Source of the DNA: a virus | Length of the DNA: 64,000 nucleotides | Virus record (IMG/VR): IMGVR_UViG_3300002460_000021 | Span: 34,682 to 98,681 of that record | Direction: 5' to 3' (one strand) | Shown: positions 24,597 to 32,369 of the stretch, in pieces | Layout: every line of letters starts with the position of its first letter | Position numbering within the stretch: the stretch's first letter is position 1 | Position numbers and translations under genes: made by a program | The notes under the pieces: generated by a model | What the model was told of the DNA's origin: nothing | Seen by the model: only the letters and a program-made list of their open reading frames with translations | Database searches by the model: none

Positions 24597-25045
24597 TTCG
24601 GCTTCTTCCTCCTGGCCTTAGCCTCTTCAGCCCGCAGCTGTTCGAGGCTGCGCATACCTTCAGGTATCTTGAAGGATTTAACAATACGCTCTTTCTTGCG
24701 GCGCATCGGCTTGTCACCGGCCTTTACCGCAACCTTAAGCATCCATGGTTCAACAGCGATACACCTCAACCAGTCCTTAATCGTCGGGATGCGTCCGCAG
24801 TCTTCCATGACATGCTGCTCGCCAATAAATCGTACTGGTACGAGCTTGCCGTCAGAATTTTTAATGGTAACTCCAAACACACGTTCGCACTCAAATATAC
24901 CTTCGGCGTGATGACGCATTGCTCGGTGACGTATGTCCGGCATGTGTTCTTTAGAGGCGTCAAACCAGTTATGAACTGGCATATAGTCAGAAACACAACC
25001 GCCCCAGCGCTGAACGGAAGATAGGCTATGATGATACGGATGCAT
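24593..25045 (-). CDS. DUF6915-like hypothetical protein
   Basis: 150 residues. The start MHPYHHSLSSVQRWGG, then HNWFDASKEHMPDIRHRAMRHHAEGIFECERVFG, follows the pattern I associate with the DUF6915 family of phage and bacterial proteins. The C-terminus is Lys/Arg-rich (EEAKARRKKPK). The many conserved His residues suggest metal binding, but no activity is established. Confidence 0.7.
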   Translation of the reverse strand: MHPYHHSLSSVQRWGGCVSDYMPVHNWFDASKEHMPDIRHRAMRHHAEGIFECERVFGVTIKNSDGKLVPVRFIGEQHVMEDCGRIPTIKDWLRCIAVEPWMLKVAVKAGDKPMRRKKERIVKSFKIPEGMRSLEQLRAEEAKARRKKPK

Positions 25046-25056
25046 CTTACTCCTGT

Positions 25057-25755
25057 TTAAAAATAATAGTTTTCGCCTGACGCGGCTGAGCTAATGCAGT
25101 TGGCTTTATGGTTTATTGTTAACTGCGCCGCTTTGTCAGTTAACGAGAGTACAACCTCACCACTACTGCCCTCGCCATCCTGCCACCCGTCAGGCAATAA
25201 CTCGTAAATCAAATTCTCGATTGCTTTGACCAACGTTAAGCACAAGTCTGTAGTTGGCTCAGCGTATATATCTTCGATAGTGCCGTCGTCCCCACAGCCA
25301 TGGTAGGACGCCATTACAGATTCAACTTTTAGCTTTCGCAACTCTGTTAGTGTGTTGTTATAGTTGGCACCATCTAGCGTCGCCTGGTATGTTTCTGCAT
25401 CGTCTTGATCCGTGTAATTCTCGTTATGTGCTAGGCTGGCCGTACGTTCGCTGATATCGAACGTTATGGTGCCAAATCCACCTTCGTTGTTCTCAAAACC
25501 CGCCGGCATTATTTCATAGGCCGCGTTTTCGACGATGTCGTTTATTCTTTTTGGCACGCGCACCGCGGGCTCATACACTACGTCTTCAATACCGCCGGAA
25601 TCGCCGTATCCTTCATACTTAATAATTACATTCGTTACTCCGTGATCTTCTAACCAATTGCACGCAGAACCTAGTTCATTTAGAATCCTATCCCTCTTAA
25701 TAGCCTGATCCTTTAGATACTTGGAGTACCAATCCTCTACAGATGCTTTTGCCAT
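25057..25755 (-). CDS. Tandem-duplicated DUF6878-like protein
   Basis: 232 residues made of two similar halves. GVTNVIIKYEGYGDSGGIED in the first matches KVESVMASYHGCGDDGTIED in the second. INDIVENAAYEIMPAGFENNEGG likewise matches VKAIENLIYELLPDGWQDGEGS. The GxGDSGxIE motif recalls DUF6878. One gene thus encodes two copies of a domain usually seen singly. Function is unknown. A strong hairpin precedes the gene. Confidence 0.7.
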   Translation of the reverse strand: MAKASVEDWYSKYLKDQAIKRDRILNELGSACNWLEDHGVTNVIIKYEGYGDSGGIEDVVYEPAVRVPKRINDIVENAAYEIMPAGFENNEGGFGTITFDISERTASLAHNENYTDQDDAETYQATLDGANYNNTLTELRKLKVESVMASYHGCGDDGTIEDIYAEPTTDLCLTLVKAIENLIYELLPDGWQDGEGSSGEVVLSLTDKAAQLTINHKANCISSAASGENYYF

Positions 25756-25773
25756 TTAGCGCCCCGTTATGAA

Positions 25774-25806
25774 CAGGGCCCGGCGTAGCAGCTACGCCGG
25801 GCCCTG
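25774..25806 (-). terminator. Strong GC-rich hairpin terminator
   Basis: A perfect 15-bp stem, CAGGGCCCGGCGTAG with its complement, and a 3-nt loop, between the genes at 25832 and 25755. On the minus strand only TT follows, so it would be a U-poor terminator or an RNA processing site. Confidence 0.65.
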
Positions 25807-25831
25807 CAACGCCCACCATTAATTCAAAACA

Positions 25832-26056
25832 TTATCCTTGGCTTTCGCGCTGCATCTGCGCCGCGGCGTGCATACGCGACGCCTGCACCCAGTTCCACAG
25901 TTGATCGTACGTGGCGGTGTATTTCTGATGCGATCCCTTGGTCCAGATCTCTAGAACTTTCCCGCCTTCTTTAAGCTTAATCAGCAGGTTCTTGCCGGTA
26001 CGTCCGTCGACCGCCGCCGTTTCACGCGCAACGCTTCTCGTCAATGCCGTAGCCAT
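25832..26056 (-). CDS. Small hypothetical protein
   Basis: 74 residues: RTGKNLLIKLKEGGKVLEIW then KYTATYDQLWNWVQASRMHAAA. It looks like a small alpha/beta protein with no membrane segment. The start overlaps the upstream stop, and a strong hairpin follows the gene, which fits the end of an operon. Not recognised. Confidence 0.65.
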   Translation of the reverse strand: MATALTRSVARETAAVDGRTGKNLLIKLKEGGKVLEIWTKGSHQKYTATYDQLWNWVQASRMHAAAQMQRESQG

Positions 26057-26373
26057 TACCTTTCCTCCGGGCCATACACTTCGTGCTCAAAATCTTTCAA
26101 ACCATACAGGCAAAGCTGAACATTTTGGAAAACGCCCGGGCCGGCGTCCTGTAAGTTCCAGACAACTAGCGAATACGCAGATTTGTTACTATTAAGCGGT
26201 TTGTTCTTCGCCCTAATAAGGGCCTGTCGTACTTTTTCCGGCGTCATGTCATGCTGGGCGTCGCCGCTGAGTCCGCTAATTTTAACAGTGCGTTTTTCCC
26301 AATTAATCTCTAGCAAACCTACAGCACATTCGTCGAGAGCCTTATCAATGCACTGCTGACCTTTACTCATCAT
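26056..26373 (-). CDS. Small hypothetical protein
   Basis: 105 residues with a predicted mixed fold (LLEINWEKRTVKISGLSG, TPEKVRQALIRAK, YSLVVWNLQDAGPG). It overlaps its neighbours by 1 nt on each side, so it is translated in one operon with the GP88-like gene. Not recognised. Confidence 0.65.
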   Translation of the reverse strand: MMSKGQQCIDKALDECAVGLLEINWEKRTVKISGLSGDAQHDMTPEKVRQALIRAKNKPLNSNKSAYSLVVWNLQDAGPGVFQNVQLCLYGLKDFEHEVYGPEER

Positions 26374-27062
26374 TACACCAGGGTTAGAGATAAGCGACGG
26401 CCGGTCTCAAATGTACGCGGCGCTGTAAAACAATACTGACAGCGTGAACATGTGACTTTAGTTTGTCGCGGGATCGCTTGTTCGTACGGACATACCAGGC
26501 TTCCGCCGGGGGTAAACCGCATGGGCGTTGCCTCCTTTTCACGGAAGACAAGATCGACCGGAAAGTCCGGTTGATCTGTGTCGTCAACGCTGAGGTAGGC
26601 TACGCGCACGCGTCTGGCCCGGGGCGGGCGGCCGGTATCGCGATCCGCTGAAAACCAAAGACGCACGTTGGGTTCGCGGCCCAGTTCCCGCAATAGCGGT
26701 AAGAGACCGGGTACGCGGTAGCTTCGAGTATAGGCATAGATAGTCACGTGGGGGCTGGCTCGTGCTATCTGTAGCCACTTCTTGATATATCGTTTGCTGA
26801 AGAAGTCGCCGGCGCAGTGTATCCGCAAGATACGGACACGTCGTTTAGCCAATTCCTGTAACATGCGCGGCACGAACGTACGTTTTCTGGTTCGTTCTAA
26901 GTTACGCTTTTGTTTATCTAGTACCCAGCTGGTTTTAAAGCGACCGCGTAGCGCGTAACAGATACTAGAGCAAAGTGGCGTAGCACCAGGACAAGTATGA
27001 AGGGCTGGGATACTAAAAGACCATATTCTACTACCTAGCTTACTATTCCCTTTTGTCAGCAT
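26373..27062 (-). CDS. GP88-like phage protein
   Basis: 229 residues from the ATG at 27062 (MLTKGNSKLGSRIWSFSIPA), which has AAGGAA about 7 nt upstream. It shows the features of the phage gp88 family: SIPALHTCPGATPLCSSICYALRG at the N-terminus, LRIHCAGDFFSKRYIKKW in the middle and a CPY...CSRCQYC end. The family has Cys clusters and no proven activity. It overlaps the upstream gene by 20 nt. Confidence 0.78.
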   Translation of the reverse strand: MLTKGNSKLGSRIWSFSIPALHTCPGATPLCSSICYALRGRFKTSWVLDKQKRNLERTRKRTFVPRMLQELAKRRVRILRIHCAGDFFSKRYIKKWLQIARASPHVTIYAYTRSYRVPGLLPLLRELGREPNVRLWFSADRDTGRPPRARRVRVAYLSVDDTDQPDFPVDLVFREKEATPMRFTPGGSLVCPYEQAIPRQTKVTCSRCQYCFTAPRTFETGRRLSLTLV

Positions 27063-27240
27063 CGCTAATTCCTTTTCGCGTTTTACTTTCAATTACTGTA
27101 TCGTTGATTGCTAGTGCCGCTAAATTATTTAATTCTGTGTCTGACAATGTTGCCAGATAAGTAGTTACAAGCGTGTGTAACCTGATATGTTCACGTACAT
27201 AATCGTAGGCGCAGCGGTATTTGTAGTGCTGATTATCCAA
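27043..27240 (-). CDS. Small hypothetical protein
   Basis: 65 residues if the TTG at 27240 is used. That start has GAAGGAG about 9 nt upstream and overlaps the stop of the upstream gene by 8 nt. A longer frame starts at 27297. It is helical (YDYVREHIRLHTLVTTYLATL; LNNLAALAINDTVI). The end overlaps the GP88 start. Function is unknown. Confidence 0.55.
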   Translation of the reverse strand: MDNQHYKYRCAYDYVREHIRLHTLVTTYLATLSDTELNNLAALAINDTVIESKTRKGISDADKRE

Positions 27241-27490
27241 CTTTAACCGCTCCTTCTCTGGGTAACACGGAGGCGTGATCCAGGCGCACTGGCTCACAGC
27301 AGTGAAGTAGTTTCACACGATAGTTACCTTCTCGTAGAACAACGCCCCAGGCGTCGGGATGCAGGTTGCCCTGAATGGCCGCACGTACTATCGGACGCAA
27401 GTTCATCTCGTTAGGGTGGCCAGACGGCACGCTGTCTTCAGAGCCAGCGCCGCCAATAATCTCAACGTCTATGGATATTCTAAAAACCAT
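27233..27490 (-). CDS. Small hypothetical protein
   Basis: 85 residues (MVFRISIDVEIIGGAG, VRAAIQGNLHPDAWGVVLREG). It resembles short beta-rich phage proteins. It is in an operon with the genes on both sides. Nothing identifies its role. Confidence 0.6.
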   Translation of the reverse strand: MVFRISIDVEIIGGAGSEDSVPSGHPNEMNLRPIVRAAIQGNLHPDAWGVVLREGNYRVKLLHCCEPVRLDHASVLPREGAVKVG

Positions 27491-27511
27491 GCTATGACCC
27501 CCAGATCAATA

Positions 27512-27784
27512 TTAAACTGGTGTTGTGGGCGTGTTGGTAGTTGCTGGTAGTTTGTCGGCCACGTTAATTAACATTTTACCGATTTGTACAATCACACCAC
27601 GTTGCGCGGCAGGAGACTTCTCCCTGCCGCATATCATGCCGGCAGGGAAGTCATTTTGACCGACCTCCCAGTCAGTCACTAGCACTAAGCTGCGCACTTC
27701 TGGACACGTTTCCATATTGGATAGCGCCCACTCTCTAAAACTATCTAGCAACTTCTCATAGCATACTGGCGCATGTTCGCTCAT
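27512..27784 (-). CDS. Small hypothetical protein
   Basis: 90 residues (YEKLLDSFREWALSNMETCPEVRSLVLVTDWE, QIGKMLINVADKLPATT). It looks soluble and globular. It is separated by 8 nt from the membrane-protein gene downstream of the palindrome. Not recognised. Confidence 0.65.
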   Translation of the reverse strand: MSEHAPVCYEKLLDSFREWALSNMETCPEVRSLVLVTDWEVGQNDFPAGMICGREKSPAAQRGVIVQIGKMLINVADKLPATTNTPTTPV

Positions 27785-27792
27785 TAAGAGGG

Positions 27793-28089
27793 CTACTCCC
27801 TAAGTTTGTGATAAAGCTGCCATCCCGATATCGCTGCGCCGGGTATGTATATAACCCAGCGACTAAGCCAGCTATCGGCAGGAAGCCAGTACATAGGAAC
27901 TTGCCAGAGAATAAACAGCGTAGCGGCAATCCAGAACGACATGCACAACGGGCATGCTAGTAGTTCGACCACCCACGAATCGCTGACCTCCAATCTTGCG
28001 CGGCAGGTCGCGAATAGGCTGCCATGAAACCAGACCATCATCACCCCACACGTGGCGAGCACCCAGAATAACAAATCTAGCGCAATCAT
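27793..28089 (-). CDS. DUF1360-like membrane protein
   Basis: 98 residues from the ATG at 28089 with GAGG upstream; a TTG at 28104 is possible but lies inside the palindrome. The segments MIALDLLFWVLATCGVMMVW and CPLCMSFWIAATLFILWQVP are membrane helices. ELLACPLCMSFW is the motif of the DUF1360 family seen in phages and bacteria. It is the first gene after palindrome site 6. Confidence 0.75.
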   Translation of the reverse strand: MIALDLLFWVLATCGVMMVWFHGSLFATCRARLEVSDSWVVELLACPLCMSFWIAATLFILWQVPMYWLPADSWLSRWVIYIPGAAISGWQLYHKLRE

Positions 28090-28098
28090 AGTGCTAAA

Positions 28099-28120
28099 CC
28101 TCAATATCCGGATATTGAGG
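28099..28120. promoter_or_regulatory. 14-bp palindrome, site 6 (22-bp dyad)
   Basis: The core at 28103-28116 is extended to 22 bp by CCTC and GAGG arms. It lies 14 nt upstream of the DUF1360 start and directly beside a strong hairpin (28116-28147). This terminator-then-palindrome order looks like an operon border. Confidence 0.75.
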
Positions 28121-28147
28121 GGCCGGGTTACGTTACCCGGCCCCTCA
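28116..28147 (-). terminator. Strong hairpin terminator
   Basis: A 13-bp stem, TGAGGGGCCGGGT with its complement, and a 6-nt loop TACGTT. It lies between the small gene ending at 28189 and palindrome site 6. It probably ends the small-gene unit on its right. Confidence 0.7.
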
Positions 28148-28188
28148 GTTCTTACCTCTATAGTTTTATGCTTACGTTTACAGTAAAT

Positions 28189-28335
28189 CTAGGCTCTATT
28201 CACTACGTGCAGTAATGCGACCATGGCAAATATTACCACTATCATTGGCAAGAAGTTACCATAATCAAATATACTGTAAATTGCGCTGCTGAGTATCATT
28301 AAAAATGCGAATACGCTAAACGTACCAGATTCCAT
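28189..28335 (-). CDS. Small membrane protein (48 residues)
   Basis: The ATG at 28335 overlaps the stop of the previous gene (TAATG), with AGGAG 8 nt upstream. The product is strongly hydrophobic with two segments: TFSVFAFLMILSSAIYSIF and FLPMIVVIFAMVALLHVV. It could be a holin-like or structural small membrane protein, but there is no family match. Confidence 0.6.
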   Translation of the reverse strand: MESGTFSVFAFLMILSSAIYSIFDYGNFLPMIVVIFAMVALLHVVNRA

Positions 28336-28445
28336 TACTGGGGCTCCTGGCTGGCCCGCGGCCAAGTCAGGCAGTTTCCGTTCTTGACCGAGGGTTCGGC
28401 AAATATAGGGCCTTGCGGCATTTCACAAGAATCCGTTACACTCAT
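28335..28445 (-). CDS. Very small hypothetical protein (36 residues)
   Basis: A frame from the ATG at 28445, with AAGG about 7 nt upstream, to the TAA overlapping the next start. The product MSVTDSCEMPQGPIF...WPRASQEPQ is soluble and Pro/Cys-containing. Tight overlap with its neighbour supports translation; the sequence itself is not informative. Confidence 0.4.
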   Translation of the reverse strand: MSVTDSCEMPQGPIFAEPSVKNGNCLTWPRASQEPQ

Positions 28446-28480
28446 CCCTAGGCCTTACGGCATGGGAATTACGCTACGTA

Positions 28481-28618
28481 TCACTTCTTGTGGTAGCGCC
28501 AGAGCCACGCGATCGCCGCGAACGGAAGTACGACGATCTCGATGACGATTCCCAATAGCGTGTGCCACAAATCCTCTAGTGGCTGCAGCTCGGGATCGTG
28601 TCTTTGAGAATTGGGCAT
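28481..28618 (-). CDS. Small single-helix membrane protein (45 residues)
   Basis: It starts at 28618, and its ATG shares the bases CATG with the divergent terL ATG. AAGGGAA lies upstream, inside terL. A polar N-terminus (MPNSQRHDPELQPLEDLW) is followed by one hydrophobic helix (LLGIVIEIVVLPFAAIAWLW) and a basic tail (RYHKK). This has the layout of small phage membrane or lysis proteins, but no assignment is possible. Confidence 0.6.
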   Translation of the reverse strand: MPNSQRHDPELQPLEDLWHTLLGIVIEIVVLPFAAIAWLWRYHKK

Positions 28619-30437
28619 GGATGTTTCCCTTAAATCGGCTTTCACTTCTGCAGGATGTAACGATTACACCCAGCTAACTGACATCCAGCGGCTGGAGTTA
28701 TTCCAAAAGCTTGTGGCGCCAGAAAAACTCCCCACCTTAGTGCCCCTACTGCCTTTACTTTTGTCCTTGAAGGGTCGCCCCTATACCCTACAGAATCACT
28801 TTCCCTTTGAATCCTTATTTTCTACACATGTCCCTCATAAACTTGTTATCCGCTCTGGCCGACAAGTAGCGAAGTCTAGCTCGATCGCAGCGCGAGGTGT
28901 AGTCACGTGCGCGGCACGACCTTATTTTAAAATGCTATACCTCACACCGTTACACGAGCAAATCTTGCGATTTTCAAATGACTATATACGACCATTATTA
29001 GAAGATTCTCCTATTCGTCGATTTATGTCGACACGCAATAGCACAGGATCAGTGTTGCGCCGCGCGTTTAGTAATCGTGCTGTTATGTACTTCTCGTACG
29101 CATTTCAATCCGTAGAACGCGTGCGCGGCCTCAGCCTAGATGCCGTTGCGGTGGACGAAGTGCAGGACCTGGATCCTAACCATCTGCCCGTCATTGAAGA
29201 AACCATGTCCGCGTCTGAATACGGGCTATTCCAATATACCGGAACTAGTAAGACCAGGGACGGTACGCTAGAAGGCCTATGGATGAGTTCTAGCCAAGCC
29301 GAGTGGTGTATTCTTTGTCAGGCCTGCAAACATTTAAATGTTCCGTCCATGGAGTACGACCTAGATAAAATGATCGGCGCTTATCGGGATGATATTTCAG
29401 AAGAACGCCCGGGCATCATATGCGCCAAATGCGGCAGATCTATTTTTCCTCGCTCAGGCCGCTGGGTGCACACGTATCCAGAACGAGTAAAGGACTTTGC
29501 TGGTTACCATATACCGCAGATCATTCTGCCGATGCATTACGCCAAGCCTGAGAAGTGGCGCGCCCTACTGGGCAAGCGGCAAGGCGCGGGTAACTTCACA
29601 ACCGCCAAGTTCTATAACGAGGTGCTCGGCGAAGCCTACGATATTGCTACTAAGCTGGTTAATAAATCAGACCTCGAGAAAGCTGGCATACTGCATCAAA
29701 ATGTCGAGGATGTAGCGATTACCAAGATGGATAGGTATAGCCACAAAGTACTAGCCGTAGACTGGGGCGGCGGCGGTGAGACTGGCGTATCCTTAACAGC
29801 AATAGCTGTGTTGGGCGCCAGGCCTGACGGAATTATCGATGTTATCTTTGGTAAACGCTTGTTAACGCCACACGATCATGTGGGTGAGGCCAAAGAAGCG
29901 CTGCGTCTCTATCATCGATTTGGCTGCGACGTGCTCTGCCATGACTTCACTGGCGCTGGCAACCTACGTGAAACATTCCTAATACAGAACGGCCTACCGT
30001 ACGATAGGAGTATTCGTATTACATACACCGGGCTAGTTACTAAAGCCGCTATGTCATATAAGCCAGCAACCGCTAGCAATCCCCGCGACTATTACCTGGT
30101 CGATAAAACGCGCGCGTTACAGTTGACGTGTTACTCTATCAGATTTGGTCGCCTGCTGTTTTTTGCTTACGACTATAAGTCACAAGACGAGCCAGGCCTG
30201 CTGCATGATTTTTTATCATTGATTGAAAACAAGGTCGCCAGGCCATCAGGTTCCGATGTGTACACTATTCAAAGAAGTCCTGCTTATCCCGATGATTTTG
30301 CACAGGCTGTTAACATAGGCTGCTGCACTATCTGGCGCATACTAGACGCGTGGCCCGACTTTGGCGGAATAGAGCTGGCCGCGGCAGACCAGGCAGAGTC
30401 CATGTGTCTTAATCAGGTTGGTTACGAGGATTACTAA
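28617..30437 (+). CDS. terL: Terminase large subunit
   Basis: 606 residues from the ATG at 28617. The ATPase half has VIRSGRQVAKSSSIAA as the adenine/Walker A region and LDAVAVDEVQDL as Walker B with the catalytic Glu. Two CxxC pairs (CILCQACKH, CAKCGRSIF) mark an inserted zinc site, as in GpA-type terminases. The nuclease half starts VLAVDWGGGGETGVS and continues with CHDFTGAGN, giving the RNase H-like acidic residues. It packages DNA into proheads. It is on the plus strand, opposite its neighbours, and its start codon interlocks with that of the minus-strand gene. Confidence 0.88.
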   Translation: MDVSLKSAFTSAGCNDYTQLTDIQRLELFQKLVAPEKLPTLVPLLPLLLSLKGRPYTLQNHFPFESLFSTHVPHKLVIRSGRQVAKSSSIAARGVVTCAARPYFKMLYLTPLHEQILRFSNDYIRPLLEDSPIRRFMSTRNSTGSVLRRAFSNRAVMYFSYAFQSVERVRGLSLDAVAVDEVQDLDPNHLPVIEETMSASEYGLFQYTGTSKTRDGTLEGLWMSSSQAEWCILCQACKHLNVPSMEYDLDKMIGAYRDDISEERPGIICAKCGRSIFPRSGRWVHTYPERVKDFAGYHIPQIILPMHYAKPEKWRALLGKRQGAGNFTTAKFYNEVLGEAYDIATKLVNKSDLEKAGILHQNVEDVAITKMDRYSHKVLAVDWGGGGETGVSLTAIAVLGARPDGIIDVIFGKRLLTPHDHVGEAKEALRLYHRFGCDVLCHDFTGAGNLRETFLIQNGLPYDRSIRITYTGLVTKAAMSYKPATASNPRDYYLVDKTRALQLTCYSIRFGRLLFFAYDYKSQDEPGLLHDFLSLIENKVARPSGSDVYTIQRSPAYPDDFAQAVNIGCCTIWRILDAWPDFGGIELAAADQAESMCLNQVGYEDY

Positions 30438-30440
30438 TTA

Positions 30441-30662
30441 TTACGCACGTTCGCGTCTAGGCGTAGCGCGCCACGATTTAGAAGTACCTGAAATACACTG
30501 AATTTCATTATCGCAACTTCGTCTTACTGTTGAATTACCTGTCCCGCAATAACTGCCGGTAACTTTTGAATGACTGCAGTATGTGTGCTGCCCGGTAGCT
30601 CCGCTTACGCTGACACTAAAGATCGCGCGAAATAATAGTGGCGGTTGACATGTAGGTAGCAA
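30441..30662 (-). CDS. Small Ser/Cys/Arg-rich protein, family member J
   Basis: 73 residues from the TTG at 30662, with AGGAG about 6 nt upstream. SVSVSGATG, GSYCGTGNSTVRRSC and CISGTSKSWRATPRRERA give it the same Ser/Arg/Cys bias and the SVSG motif of members A, D and E. It is tail to tail with terL (3-nt gap) and follows the zinc-finger protein gene by 12 nt, so it belongs to that minus-strand unit. Confidence 0.55.
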   Translation of the reverse strand: MLPTCQPPLLFRAIFSVSVSGATGQHTYCSHSKVTGSYCGTGNSTVRRSCDNEIQCISGTSKSWRATPRRERA

Positions 30663-30674
30663 AGCTACTCCTAG

Positions 30675-32369
30675 TTACAATTTTGAACTGTAGTCTTCGT
30701 TGGCAGTCCTAGTAATCGTATCAAGGCCGTACGATACGGCCTCACTAATACGATCTGGACGTTTCTTCACTCCGCCGTTTTTAGGCGGATTAAACGCCTT
30801 GGCTATATCTAATATATTTCGACCCCAGCCCGGGTGTATACAAAATGGCGGCAATCCGGCCTTTAGCGCTATTTGTTCTACAAACATAAAGAATTTAAAC
30901 GCACTGCTATATTTCGATCGGACAGGCAGATCGAAATGGACCGTCTTGTTCTTATAGATCAGACACCCGGCATACCACGTATTTTCATTCTGGTCGCGGT
31001 ACTCCTCGTTAATTTTAAATGTGTAGTTACATATGCTCGTCCCTTCGCCGTCAATCCATTGGTTATTTCTTTCAACAATGATGTATTGATTGACCTTTAT
31101 CGTGCGCGCCGCCCAGTTATTCTTACCCAGCCGCGTATAGCGCCTACGGCTATGTTCGTGGCAGCTATCTAGAAACTTACCTTTGGCGTACTCCGGCATG
31201 TTCAATGCGCGTAGCAGCCCCTCGGCCTCGCCGTCGCTACACTTTTCCAAGTGCTTGTCCAATGCCTGCGGCCAGGGCAGCGCGCATTTATTAAGTTCGT
31301 GCAGCCAGCTAGAGCACCAGGAGATTTTGTCGTGATCTATTGCGTCGTGGTCGCTGACAGATCCATTAGCGGCTATGGCTTGCCTAAATACTTTGTGCGA
31401 CAGGTCGGCTTCCCAGAACACCCAGTGTTTCTTAGGTAGGTTGTTCCAGACGTGCGGATATCTAGTAGTGTCGTTGTAATAAAGTACAAGCGGGAGATAG
31501 CCGTCATTGTCTCGCAGATAACACGCTTGTAGGCGTAACACCAGCCCTGGATCGGCGAACGCAAATGCGGTGTTACCAAAATCTACATGGGGCGCAATCA
31601 CGGTATCATAAAATGCCAACCCGGCCTCTGTACCTTTCCTGCTGGGTTTAGTTCGCCCAGGCGGCATGTAGCGAAAATCCGCGTAATAAGGGCGTTTATC
31701 CGCCGTGCACCCCAACTGCCAGAATCCAGATATCATTCCAGGCAGACCGTGCGCGGCTAGAAAAAGACTACGGTTTTTTGTGAGTTTGCCGTTGGGTCTC
31801 GATAAGCCATTTGGCCTACCTAATCCCACGTACTTACTCATGGACGCGTACCAGCGTGACTGTACGCCTATTGGTGGCGTTATGTGCAATTGTTCGTTTA
31901 ATTTGTGCCTTTCCAAGCTATCCTGCACATAGCTTTCCTGGGCTGCTTTCCAGAATTTGTGTGTTCTTTCTCGCACGTCCGATATTAAATTTACATACTC
32001 GTCTACAATGTATTGCTGTCTGTCTTCGGCATTAAATAAAGGGACCCCTGCTGCGGATAGCTTACGTATCGTCGTCGGGATGTCTAGTTTCCACATTAGA
32101 CTAGCCAGTTTAATTAGATCGCCGTTAGCGTGACATACGGAGCAATTAAACCACTCCCAGTCGATAACGGGTTCTCTATAAATTGACAGCGCGCCGCCAC
32201 AGAAAGGACATATAATCGTCATAGGCAAGGCCTGGGCTGTCACTGTAATGCCCAGACAGGGTAAAATTGCAGCTGAGCGCGCATGGCGCATCATGGTGAT
32301 TGGTGATGGCGGTTCCTTATAGTGTTTGCGAAATCCACTTTTCCGCGGAGCTGTGTTTATGGCATCCAT
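30675..32369 (-). CDS. Zinc-finger, primase-like hypothetical protein
   Basis: 564 residues. Near residue 50-85 ICPFCGGALSIY and WFNCSVCHANGDLIKLASL form a CHC2-type zinc ribbon like those opening DnaG primases. The middle has no clear TOPRIM signature, and the rest is rich in Trp and Tyr. It could be a diverged primase or transposon-replication type protein. The ATG at 32369 makes its 5' end overlap the divergent plus-strand gene by 11 nt; ATG codons at 32294 or 32222 are alternatives. Confidence 0.6.
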   Translation of the reverse strand: MDAINTAPRKSGFRKHYKEPPSPITMMRHARSAAILPCLGITVTAQALPMTIICPFCGGALSIYREPVIDWEWFNCSVCHANGDLIKLASLMWKLDIPTTIRKLSAAGVPLFNAEDRQQYIVDEYVNLISDVRERTHKFWKAAQESYVQDSLERHKLNEQLHITPPIGVQSRWYASMSKYVGLGRPNGLSRPNGKLTKNRSLFLAAHGLPGMISGFWQLGCTADKRPYYADFRYMPPGRTKPSRKGTEAGLAFYDTVIAPHVDFGNTAFAFADPGLVLRLQACYLRDNDGYLPLVLYYNDTTRYPHVWNNLPKKHWVFWEADLSHKVFRQAIAANGSVSDHDAIDHDKISWCSSWLHELNKCALPWPQALDKHLEKCSDGEAEGLLRALNMPEYAKGKFLDSCHEHSRRRYTRLGKNNWAARTIKVNQYIIVERNNQWIDGEGTSICNYTFKINEEYRDQNENTWYAGCLIYKNKTVHFDLPVRSKYSSAFKFFMFVEQIALKAGLPPFCIHPGWGRNILDIAKAFNPPKNGGVKKRPDRISEAVSYGLDTITRTANEDYSSKL

